Source: Akkermansia muciniphila
Lineage (GTDB): Bacteria; Verrucomicrobiota; Verrucomicrobiia; Limisphaerales; SXTU01
Assembly: GCA_945872195.1 (NCBI GenBank)
Contig: CAMBZO010000011.1
Coordinates: forward strand, 1 to 16,604
Direction: 5' to 3'
DNA: 16,604 nucleotides
Within the stretch, counting starts at the first letter, position 1; the number at the start of each line of letters is the position of its first letter. The notes beneath the pieces are model-generated. The model was given only the letters and a program-made list of their open reading frames with translations, had not been told where the DNA came from and ran no database searches. Of this stretch, positions 1 through 5,929 are shown piece by piece. The translations under genes and the position numbers were made by a program.

Positions 1-1
1 C

Positions 2-82
2 TGGAAAGGTCTCTTCACGCGCCCGCAACCCAAGCCGCCGGAGCAGGTGCCCGTCACGCTGGAAACTCTCTCCCCCACATGA
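2..82 (+). CDS. 3' end of an unidentified gene (partial)
   Basis: A reading frame open from the left edge ends at a TGA (80-82) that overlaps the ATG of the next gene (79-81), an ATGA overlap typical of translationally coupled operon genes. Only 26 residues are visible, beginning WKGLFTRPQ and ending VTLETLSPT. They are proline-rich and hydrophilic, as expected of a C-terminal tail, and no family can be recognised. The coupling suggests co-transcription with the flippase-like gene and perhaps a role in the same polysaccharide pathway, but that is inference. The alternative is a chance open frame of 81 bases; the overlap geometry is the main support. Confidence 0.5.
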   Translation, partial: WKGLFTRPQPKPPEQVPVTLETLSPT

Positions 83-1344
83 GCGCTGACTCCGGCAAAC
101 ACTTCTTCAAGCAGGCCGGCTGGCTCGTCGCGGCCAACCTCGGCTGCGGGCTGTTCATGTTCGCGGTGCATCCCATCGCATCGAAGATGGAAGCGGCGGA
201 GTATGGGGTCTTCCTGACCCTGCTGAAGCTGTTCATCCTGCTGGGGATCCCTGCGTCCGGCTTGCAGGCGGTGCTCGCGCTGCAAACCGCGATGGCGAAG
301 GAACCGGCGGCGCGGGCGGACCTCGCGGCCACAGTGCGATCGCTGATGTGGGCGATGAGTGCCCTGTGGCTGGTGATGTTCATCACTGGCTGGCTAGCCC
401 GTGACGAAATCTGTGCAACGCTGAAAATCAACAACCCTAACGCCCTCTTCGCAACGCTGGGGCTGGGTCTGACGACGCTTTGGCTGCCCATTCTGCGCGG
501 CGTGTTGCAAGGACGACAGGAGTTCGCAGCGCTGGGATGGACGCTGGTGATTGATGGCATCGGGAGATTCAGCATGGTGGTGGTGCTGGTGATGTTGCTT
601 CACGGGCAAGCGGCGAGCGCGATATCCGCGTCACTGTTCAGCCAGTTCGTAGCGGTGGCGCTCGCGTGGTATGCGACGAGTGAAGTGAGGACTGTGCCCG
701 GCGGGACGTTCGCATGGCGTCCGTGGCTGGCGCAGGTGGTGCCGCTGACACTGGGCTTGGGCGCAGTCATCTTCATCTCCTCGGCGGACACGCTGTTTGT
801 GCAAAGCCAGTTTGACCGGGAACTGACGCGGCTTTACGGAGCGGGGGTGATTGTTGGATTTGGCTTGAGCCAATTCACGATGCCGATTGCCAATGTGATG
901 TTCCCGAAAATCGCTGGGGGCGCGGGTGACGGGCAGGACGCGGCGCTGCGGCACACGTTGCTGGGCACGGGGGTGATGGGCGGGGCGGTGGCGGCGGTGT
1001 GTTCGCTCTTCCCGGAACTGCCGCTGCACGTCGTCTATTTCCGCAACCCGCAGGAATTGCTTCCGGCCGCGCCGCTGGTGCCGTGGTTTGTGTGGAGCAT
1101 CCTGTGCCTCGTGCTGGCGAACGTGCTGGTGCAAAACCTTCTCGCGCGCAAGCGCTTCGCCATCGTGCCGTGGCTGGTGCTCATCGCCGCCGCATTCGCG
1201 GGCGGACTCTGGTGGGTGCAGCCGAAGCTCGGCGGGATGGAGCCGATGGCGGCGTTTCAACTCGTGGTGCAGGTGCTGGGCGCGGCGTGCGTCGCGCTGC
1301 TGGGGACGGCGGTCTGGTTCACGTGGGGAAAGTTCAAAGTTTAA
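79..1344 (+). CDS. Polysaccharide/oligosaccharide flippase-like membrane protein (MATE/Wzx-type)
   Basis: This 421-residue protein is almost entirely hydrophobic, with about twelve predicted membrane-spanning stretches separated by short charged loops. The N-terminal part (KQAGWLVAANLGCGLFMF, then 'EYGVFLTLLKLFILLGIPASG' around residues 41-61) has the look of the oligosaccharide flippase / polysaccharide biosynthesis family, in which an AEYG-like motif follows helix 1. Such proteins move lipid-linked sugars across the inner membrane for O-antigen, capsule or exopolysaccharide. The start is fixed by the ATGA overlap with the upstream gene. The last residues (KFKV) and the stop codon lie inside a palindromic repeat shared with the convergent glycosyltransferase gene. 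No substrate can be inferred; a MATE-type exporter is the main alternative. Confidence 0.8.
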   Translation: MSADSGKHFFKQAGWLVAANLGCGLFMFAVHPIASKMEAAEYGVFLTLLKLFILLGIPASGLQAVLALQTAMAKEPAARADLAATVRSLMWAMSALWLVMFITGWLARDEICATLKINNPNALFATLGLGLTTLWLPILRGVLQGRQEFAALGWTLVIDGIGRFSMVVVLVMLLHGQAASAISASLFSQFVAVALAWYATSEVRTVPGGTFAWRPWLAQVVPLTLGLGAVIFISSADTLFVQSQFDRELTRLYGAGVIVGFGLSQFTMPIANVMFPKIAGGAGDGQDAALRHTLLGTGVMGGAVAAVCSLFPELPLHVVYFRNPQELLPAAPLVPWFVWSILCLVLANVLVQNLLARKRFAIVPWLVLIAAAFAGGLWWVQPKLGGMEPMAAFQLVVQVLGAACVALLGTAVWFTWGKFKV

Positions 1345-1403
1345 AGTTCAAAGTCGGCGCTTTGAACCCCGTTCGCAGCTGGTGCCAGCGCGAACTTTAA
1401 ACT
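1331..1403. repeat. Palindromic heptamer-type repeat between convergent genes
   Basis: The left part (1332-1353) is made of near-tandem 7-mers of the type AGTTCAA / AGTTTAA / AGTTCAA. AGTTTAAAGTTC at 1338-1349 is matched exactly by its reverse complement at 1392-1403. A second pairing, GTTCAAAG (1346-1353) with CTTTGAAC (1360-1367), forms an 8-bp stem with a 6-nt loop. The stop codon of the flippase gene (1342-1344) lies inside the left arm, and the stop of the convergent glycosyltransferase gene (1417-1419) lies just beyond the right arm. The local base composition is much more AT-rich than the flanking genes. It resembles dispersed intergenic repeats and probably acts at the 3' ends of both transcripts. 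Confidence 0.7.
1371..1395. terminator. Hairpin, candidate bidirectional terminator
   Basis: GTTCGC (1371-1376) pairs with GCGAAC (1390-1395), and inside it GCTGG (1378-1382) pairs with CCAGC (1385-1389). Together they give an 11-bp stem with one bulged A and a tight tip. It sits between two convergent genes, where a terminator working in both directions is expected. There is no clean T-run on either side, so intrinsic termination is not proven. An mRNA 3'-end stabilising hairpin is an alternative. Confidence 0.5.
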
Positions 1404-1416
1404 CGGAACCGCGAAC

Positions 1417-2229
1417 TTACTTCCTTCTCACCGTCGGCGCGCGGAGCACGCGGTAGAGCCAGTCGCCGAGCCAGCGCAGCGGTTGCAGGCGCGCGTAGAG
1501 CGGGGAATAAATCAGCCGCAGCCGCACGGTGGAGAAGAACATGATGGCCGAGGAGCGGAAGAGGGAGCTGGTGACCTTGCTGCCGAGCTTGTCGGTCCAT
1601 TCGGTCGGGAGCTCGAGCACCTTGAAGCCGGCGTGCGTGAGCGAGTAGAGCAGGTTCACGTCGAAGGCGAGGTCGGCGATGCGGAGATGGGGGTGAATGG
1701 TCTCGATAGCGGTGCGGTGGGCAATCTTTGCCGGGCATTGCGTGTCCGCGATGCCCATGCCGAAGAGGCTTTCCACAATGGCGTGGAAGCATCGGCTGGT
1801 GAACTGGCGGAACCACGGTTGCGCTTGGTGCAAAACCGCTCCCGCCACCCAGCGCGAACCGACGACGCAGTCGGCCCAGGCGGTGTGACCGATGAGGCGG
1901 TGGAAGGCCTCGGGGGGCGTCGCACCGTCGGCGTCCACGTAGCCGATGAGGTCCACCTTGGGCGCGTGGCGGAGGCCCTCGATGAGGGCGCCGCCCTTGC
2001 CGATGGGCGCGGGGAAGTTCTCGACGTGCACTTCGGGGAAGTCCTGCGCCACGCGTTGCACCACGCCGAGTGTGTTGTCGCGGCAGCCGTTGAGAACGAC
2101 GAGGATTTGAAAGGGGCCGGCGTAGTGGGCGCGGAAATACGCCGCATACTCGCGGAGGGTCGGCTCAATGCGCTCCTCCTCGTTGTAGGCGGGAATCAAC
2201 AGGAGAACGCTGGGTTTCGGACTGGTCAC
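1417..2229 (-). CDS. Family 2 glycosyltransferase (dolichyl/polyprenyl-phosphate glycosyltransferase type)
   Basis: This is a GT-A fold transferase that moves a sugar from a nucleotide sugar, probably to a polyprenyl phosphate. Near the N-terminus is the GT2 signature VLLLIPAYNEEERIEPTL, then VVLNGCRDNT, the DxD-type metal site DADG (about residues 99-102), a GSRW motif, and DTQCPAK, which resembles the DTQC.(F/A)K motif of Alg5-like enzymes. A short hydrophobic/basic stretch lies at the C-terminus. I start it at GTG 2229, giving 270 residues, because that codon overlaps the thiD stop in a GTGA arrangement and places the GT2 motif where the family begins. An ATG at 2280 would add 17 residues unlike the family and overlap thiD by 55 bases. 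It is the last gene of the serA-ppiase-thiD group and converges on the flippase gene. Confidence 0.88.
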   Translation of the reverse strand: MTSPKPSVLLLIPAYNEEERIEPTLREYAAYFRAHYAGPFQILVVLNGCRDNTLGVVQRVAQDFPEVHVENFPAPIGKGGALIEGLRHAPKVDLIGYVDADGATPPEAFHRLIGHTAWADCVVGSRWVAGAVLHQAQPWFRQFTSRCFHAIVESLFGMGIADTQCPAKIAHRTAIETIHPHLRIADLAFDVNLLYSLTHAGFKVLELPTEWTDKLGSKVTSSLFRSSAIMFFSTVRLRLIYSPLYARLQPLRWLGDWLYRVLRAPTVRRK

Positions 2230-3071
2230 GGCCGGTGGGGATAGCAGAGGCGGCGCGCGGTGCGAAGCGGAAAAGAACAACCGGCGGAGGGGTTCAATAC
2301 CGAATGCTTCCCGGCACGGACGCTGCGCGCGATGGCGCGGGTGATGAAGTCCTTCGCGAGTTGCACGGCGCGCGGGAGGTCATGGCCGAGCGCGAGGTAG
2401 GCGGCGATGGCGGCAGAGTAGGTGCAGCCAGTGCCATGCGTCGAGACGCCGCGCACGAACGGGGCGGAGAGAAACAACTCAGTTTTCCCATCGAAGAAAA
2501 TGTCCACCGCGTCGCGCAGACCGCGCAGGTGGCCGCCCTTCACCAACGCGGCGCAGTGGAAGCGCTGGTGAATAGTGCGCGCAGCGGCGCGCAGGTCTTC
2601 CACTGAATTCAGCTTTGCGCCGACGAGGATTTCAGCCTCATCGAGGTTTGGCGTGACGAGCGTGGCGAGGGGGATGAGTTCCGTTTGCAGGGCGCGGAGG
2701 GCAGCAGGCTTGAGCAGGCGCGCGCCGCTGGTGGCGACCATCACGGGGTCAACGACAAGAGGCGTCCTCCGTCCACGCTGCGTGCCGAAGAAGTCTGCGA
2801 CGGCCCGGATGATGGCGGTGTCGAAAAGCATCCCGGTCTTCACAGCGGCGGGCCGCAGTTCCGCGAAGACGGCCTCGATCTGCGCACGGACGACAGCGGG
2901 CTTCGCGGCTTGGATGGCGAGAACGCCCTTCGGGTTCTGCGCGGTCAGGCAAGTGATGGCGCACGTGCCGTGAACACCGAGCGCGGCGAAGGTCTTGAGG
3001 TCCGCTTGGATGCCCGCGCCGCCTCCGCTGTCAGAGCCGGCGATGGTGAGGACGATGGGGAGCGGCTTCAT
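2226..3071 (-). CDS. thiD: Bifunctional hydroxymethylpyrimidine kinase/phosphomethylpyrimidine kinase
   Basis: ThiD phosphorylates 4-amino-5-hydroxymethyl-2-methylpyrimidine twice to make HMP pyrophosphate, the pyrimidine half of thiamine. The 281-residue protein has the ribokinase-fold signatures: LTIAGSDSGGGAGIQADLKT at residues 8-27, VKTGML near 77-82, VVDPVMVATSGARLL at 106-120, TPNLDEAE at 140-147, VKGGH at 177-181, and THGTGCTYSAAIAAY at 211-225 with the expected catalytic cysteine of the GTGC anion hole. The length is slightly above the usual 265-270 because of a C-terminal tail of about 20 residues (SFPLRTARRLCYPHRP) that is not conserved. No other thiamine gene is nearby. It follows the isomerase gene after 74 bases and overlaps the glycosyltransferase start by four bases. 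No riboswitch is visible upstream. Confidence 0.95.
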   Translation of the reverse strand: MKPLPIVLTIAGSDSGGGAGIQADLKTFAALGVHGTCAITCLTAQNPKGVLAIQAAKPAVVRAQIEAVFAELRPAAVKTGMLFDTAIIRAVADFFGTQRGRRTPLVVDPVMVATSGARLLKPAALRALQTELIPLATLVTPNLDEAEILVGAKLNSVEDLRAAARTIHQRFHCAALVKGGHLRGLRDAVDIFFDGKTELFLSAPFVRGVSTHGTGCTYSAAIAAYLALGHDLPRAVQLAKDFITRAIARSVRAGKHSVLNPSAGCSFPLRTARRLCYPHRP

Positions 3072-3084
3072 GCGAAGGAGAGTG

Positions 3085-3139
3085 GGATTAGGAGCAGGCG
3101 GACGACTTCATCTTCTGCTCCTGATCCTATCCTGCTCCT
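3085..3139. repeat. Purine-rich 5-6-mer array with inverted arm, between ppiase and thiD
   Basis: GGATTAGGAGCAG at 3085-3097 pairs with CTGCTCCTGATCC at 3115-3127. The 13 base pairs include one T-G position, and the loop is 17 nt. A further CCTGCTCCT copy lies at 3131-3139. Read on the minus strand, 3139-3115 is a run of near-repeats AGGAGC / AGGAT / AGGATC / AGGAGC. It begins 6 nt after the stop of the isomerase gene and ends 13 nt before the thiD start. The form is a dispersed intergenic repeat. Its AGGAG units resemble ribosome-binding sequences but lie too far (more than 40 nt) from the thiD ATG to serve it. Confidence 0.6.
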
Positions 3140-3145
3140 TTCCCC

Positions 3146-4186
3146 TCACTTGTATTTCGCGTCGAGGATTTCCACGCCCGCCTCTTTCTTCACTGCTTCC
3201 AGATACGCGGGCAATCGCTTGTCCGCCTCTTCCTGCTGGAGGTTCTCGCGCACGCGATCCTTGACCTTGGCAAACTCGATCTTTCCCGCCGCGTTGCGCT
3301 CCAGCACCTTGATGATGTGGTAGCCGAACTTGGTCGTGACCACGTCGCTGATCTGGCCGACGCTCATACTGAAAGCGGCAGTCTCGAACTCGACCGCCAT
3401 CTGGCCGCGCGGGAAGACGTATTCGCCGCCGCGTTCCTTCGAACCGGGGTCCTGGGAAAATTCCTTGGCCAGTTTGCCGAAGTCCTCACCGGCGCGCACG
3501 CGCTTGAGCAGGGCTTCAATCAAAGCACGCTGGGCCTTCTGCTTGTCCGGCGCCAGCTCCTGTTTCGAGGCCAGTTCCACGGTCGTCAGCAGGATGTGCG
3601 CGGCGCGCACCGTCTCCGGCTGCTCGAAGCGCTTGGGGTTCTCGTCGTAAAACTTCTGCACCTGCTCGGGCGTGATGGGAATGGTCGCGCGCACCTCGCG
3701 GTTCACGACCTCCTCGACGATCGCGCGATCCGTGAACTGCTCGGTGAACGCCTCGGGCGTCATGCCCATCGCCTGCACCTGCCGACGGAAGCCCTCGATG
3801 GAGCCGGCCTGCTTTAGGAAATCGCCGAGCAGTTTGTCGGATGCCGCTTTTCCCTTGGCCTTGTCGGCCTCGATGGCCTTGCGCTTGAGCACCTCCACGA
3901 CGATGAGTCGGTCGAGCAGTTTCTTCTCCAACTCCAGCCGTTTTTCATCCGGCGGCGGCGACTGTCCGCGCGATGCGGCGGCGGTGCGGAAATTCAGAAA
4001 CGCCTCGTCGAGCTGCTTGCTGTTCACCTCAAACCCCTTCCCCTTCGCGAGCACGGTGGGAGGAAAGAGGCTGTCATTGCTGACAACCGGCTTGGGCAGC
4101 GGCGGCACGACGGCGGGCTTGGCGTCCTTCGGGTCCGCGGCGAGGGCGGCGGTGGCGATGAGCAGGAGCGGAACGAACGATTTCAT
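3146..4186 (-). CDS. Secreted parvulin-type peptidyl-prolyl cis-trans isomerase (SurA/PrsA-like)
   Basis: This 346-residue exported folding factor starts with a signal peptide (MKSFVPLLLIATAALA, cleavage near residue 16), followed by a proline-rich linker. A helical chaperone-like region (about residues 50-185) follows, containing the SurA-N type segment EKKLLDRLIVVEVLKRKA and the GMTPEAFTEQF motif. The parvulin domain at about 190-297 shows RAAHILL, FGKLAKEFSQDPGSKERGGE, a GQMAVEFETAAFSMSVGQIS block and FGYHIIKVLE; the two histidines of the active-site cluster are present (near 197 and 290). A charged C-terminal helix closes the protein. It should assist folding of periplasmic or outer-membrane proteins. 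It starts 13 bases after serA, so it is very likely co-transcribed with it. Confidence 0.92.
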   Translation of the reverse strand: MKSFVPLLLIATAALAADPKDAKPAVVPPLPKPVVSNDSLFPPTVLAKGKGFEVNSKQLDEAFLNFRTAAASRGQSPPPDEKRLELEKKLLDRLIVVEVLKRKAIEADKAKGKAASDKLLGDFLKQAGSIEGFRRQVQAMGMTPEAFTEQFTDRAIVEEVVNREVRATIPITPEQVQKFYDENPKRFEQPETVRAAHILLTTVELASKQELAPDKQKAQRALIEALLKRVRAGEDFGKLAKEFSQDPGSKERGGEYVFPRGQMAVEFETAAFSMSVGQISDVVTTKFGYHIIKVLERNAAGKIEFAKVKDRVRENLQQEEADKRLPAYLEAVKKEAGVEILDAKYK

Positions 4187-4199
4187 GAGGGCAACGGGT

Positions 4200-5798
4200 T
4201 CAAAGTTTCACTACGCGGACATTGCTGAAGACGGAATCGCGACGCAGTTCTTCGAGCAGCTCCGCTGGTGGCTCGCTGTCCACGTGGAAGACCGAGAACG
4301 CGTGGCCGCCCGCGTGGTCGCGGCTCAGGCTGAGGTTCGCGATGTTGACCTTGTGCTTGCTCAACAGCGTGCCGACGTAGCCGACGATGCCGGGCCGGTC
4401 CGAGTTGTTGAACATCAGGAACACGCCGTGGATGGGAATCTCCAGCGCGCTGCTGAAGAGCCGGACGATGCGCGGGTTGTTCGGCGAGCCGAAGAACGTG
4501 CCGCCCGCCGAGCCGACCTTCTCCTCGCCCTTGAAGAGCTGCACATGCAGCCACTCGTTGAACGTGACGGGTTCGTTCGACCGCTTCTCCTCGACGCTGA
4601 TGCCGAGCGTGCTGGCGATGCCGCGCACGTTGATGTGGTTCAAGTCTTTCACCGCCGCGCGGGCGAGGAAGCCCATGAGCACCGAGCGCGTGATGGGGTC
4701 GATGTTCGGCAACTCCTGCGCCTTGCCGCCGTAGGTGATGTGCGCGCGGTCCACCTGCTGCGGGACGACCTGCGCGAGCAGCTTGCCCAGCGCCTCGCCG
4801 AGGGCCATGTAAGGCTTCACCTGCTCGTAGGTGCGCGCGTCGAGGAACGGCAGGTTCACCGCGTTGCGCACCTCGCCGGTGAGCAGGTAGGCAGTGATGA
4901 CTTCGGCCACTTCGATGCCGCACTTCTCCTGCGCCTCCTCGGAGCTCGCGCCCAAGTGCGGCGTGAGAATGAGCGCGGGGTGCTTGCGGAAGGGGTGGTC
5001 CGCCGCCATCGGCTCGACGCAGAACACGTCCAGCGCGGCGGCGGCGACTTTCTTCGAGTCGAGCGCGGCGAGCAGGTCGTTCTCCGCGATGATTTCGCCG
5101 CGCGCGCAGTTCACGATGCGCACGCCGGGCTTCATCTTCGAGAAGGCCGCCGTGTTCAGCATCCCGCGCGTCTGCTCCGTGACCGGCAGGTGGATGGTGA
5201 TGAAGTCCGCATGCTCGTAAATCGCGTCCACGTCCGCCGCGAGCGAGAAGCCGAGCGATTTCGCGCGGTCTTCGGTGAGGAAGGGATCGTAAGCCAGCAC
5301 CTTCATGCCGAAGGCCAGCGCGCGCTTGCCGACCTCGGTGCCGATGCGGCCCGCGCCGAGCACGCCGAGCGTCTTGCCGTGCAGCTCGACGCCCATGAAG
5401 AGCTTGCGGTCCCACTTGCCGGCGACCATCGAGCCGTGCGCCTGCGGGACTTTGCGGGCGAGGTTGAGAATCATCGCGAAGCTCAACTCCGCCGTGGTGA
5501 GCGTGTTGCCGGCGGGGGTGTTCATCACCACCACGCCGCGCTGGGTGGCGGCTTCCACATCCACGTTGTCCACGCCCACGCCGGCGCGGCCCACGACGCG
5601 GAGCTTGGTGGCGGCTTCGAGGACTTTCTTCGACACCTTTGTCTCCGAACGCACGACCATCGCCTCCACATCAGCAACGATGGGCAGCAGCTCGGCCTCG
5701 GACAGGCGCTTGTCCAGCACCGTGACCTGGAATTCCGGTCGCTGCCGAAACAGCTCGATGCCCTTGGGCGAAATTGGGTCGCAAATCAGAACCTTCAT
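4200..5798 (-). CDS. serA: D-3-phosphoglycerate dehydrogenase, long ACT-containing type
   Basis: SerA oxidises 3-phosphoglycerate to 3-phosphohydroxypyruvate with NAD+, the first step of phosphorylated serine synthesis in the cytoplasm. The 532-residue length matches the long (type I, mycobacterial-like) form. Visible are VGRAGVGVDNVD (substrate domain), the Rossmann motif GAGRIG (about 148-153), and the catalytic triad: Arg in NCARGE (about 233), Glu in VEP (about 262) and His in TPHLGASSEEAQ (about 281). An intervening ASB-type domain and a C-terminal ACT domain (DRPGIVGYVGTLL... to the end) presumably mediate serine feedback. I use ATG 5798; a TTG 14 codons upstream would fall on a likely promoter -35 box. 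It heads the serA-ppiase-thiD-glycosyltransferase group. Confidence 0.96.
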   Translation of the reverse strand: MKVLICDPISPKGIELFRQRPEFQVTVLDKRLSEAELLPIVADVEAMVVRSETKVSKKVLEAATKLRVVGRAGVGVDNVDVEAATQRGVVVMNTPAGNTLTTAELSFAMILNLARKVPQAHGSMVAGKWDRKLFMGVELHGKTLGVLGAGRIGTEVGKRALAFGMKVLAYDPFLTEDRAKSLGFSLAADVDAIYEHADFITIHLPVTEQTRGMLNTAAFSKMKPGVRIVNCARGEIIAENDLLAALDSKKVAAAALDVFCVEPMAADHPFRKHPALILTPHLGASSEEAQEKCGIEVAEVITAYLLTGEVRNAVNLPFLDARTYEQVKPYMALGEALGKLLAQVVPQQVDRAHITYGGKAQELPNIDPITRSVLMGFLARAAVKDLNHINVRGIASTLGISVEEKRSNEPVTFNEWLHVQLFKGEEKVGSAGGTFFGSPNNPRIVRLFSSALEIPIHGVFLMFNNSDRPGIVGYVGTLLSKHKVNIANLSLSRDHAGGHAFSVFHVDSEPPAELLEELRRDSVFSNVRVVKL

Positions 5799-5811
5799 AA
5801 TCAGGGCGCGC

Positions 5812-5840
5812 AGCTTAGGAGAGGGTGAGGGGCCGGTCAA
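5812..5840 (-). promoter_or_regulatory. Candidate sigma70-type promoter for serA operon
   Basis: On the minus strand TTGACC (5840-5835) is followed after exactly 17 nt by TAAGCT (5817-5812). The -35 box matches five of six consensus bases. The -10 box keeps only the TA...T positions. Transcription would begin near 5805, leaving a leader of only about 7 nt before the serA ATG at 5798, so the message may be nearly leaderless. This fits the lack of a Shine-Dalgarno sequence. It is a sequence match only. Confidence 0.4.
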
Positions 5841-5929
5841 ATGTTCATGGGGTGGCTGTCACGTGGCTCCTGTCCTGAGCACGCGGCCAAGTGCAAGAAT
5901 CGCGCACCGTGAACGCCAGCTCAAGCGCC

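Noticed and set aside
3672..5828. A 718-codon open frame on the plus strand opposite serA and the isomerase gene
   Set aside because: Most of it lies antisense to the conserved serA gene and the start of the isomerase gene, and its product is an Arg/His/Ala/Val-rich sequence with no family motif. GC-rich codon use commonly leaves such long mirror frames open.
5799..5840. A TTG start for serA 14 codons upstream
   Set aside because: The extra residues precede the conserved MKVLICDPISPKG opening and overlap a better-supported promoter -35 box.
5862..5883. Hairpin after the cytochrome gene (CGTgGCTC...GAGCACG)
   Set aside because: Seven base pairs with a bulge, 46 nt beyond the stop and with no T-run. 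This is too weak to call a terminator in GC-rich DNA.
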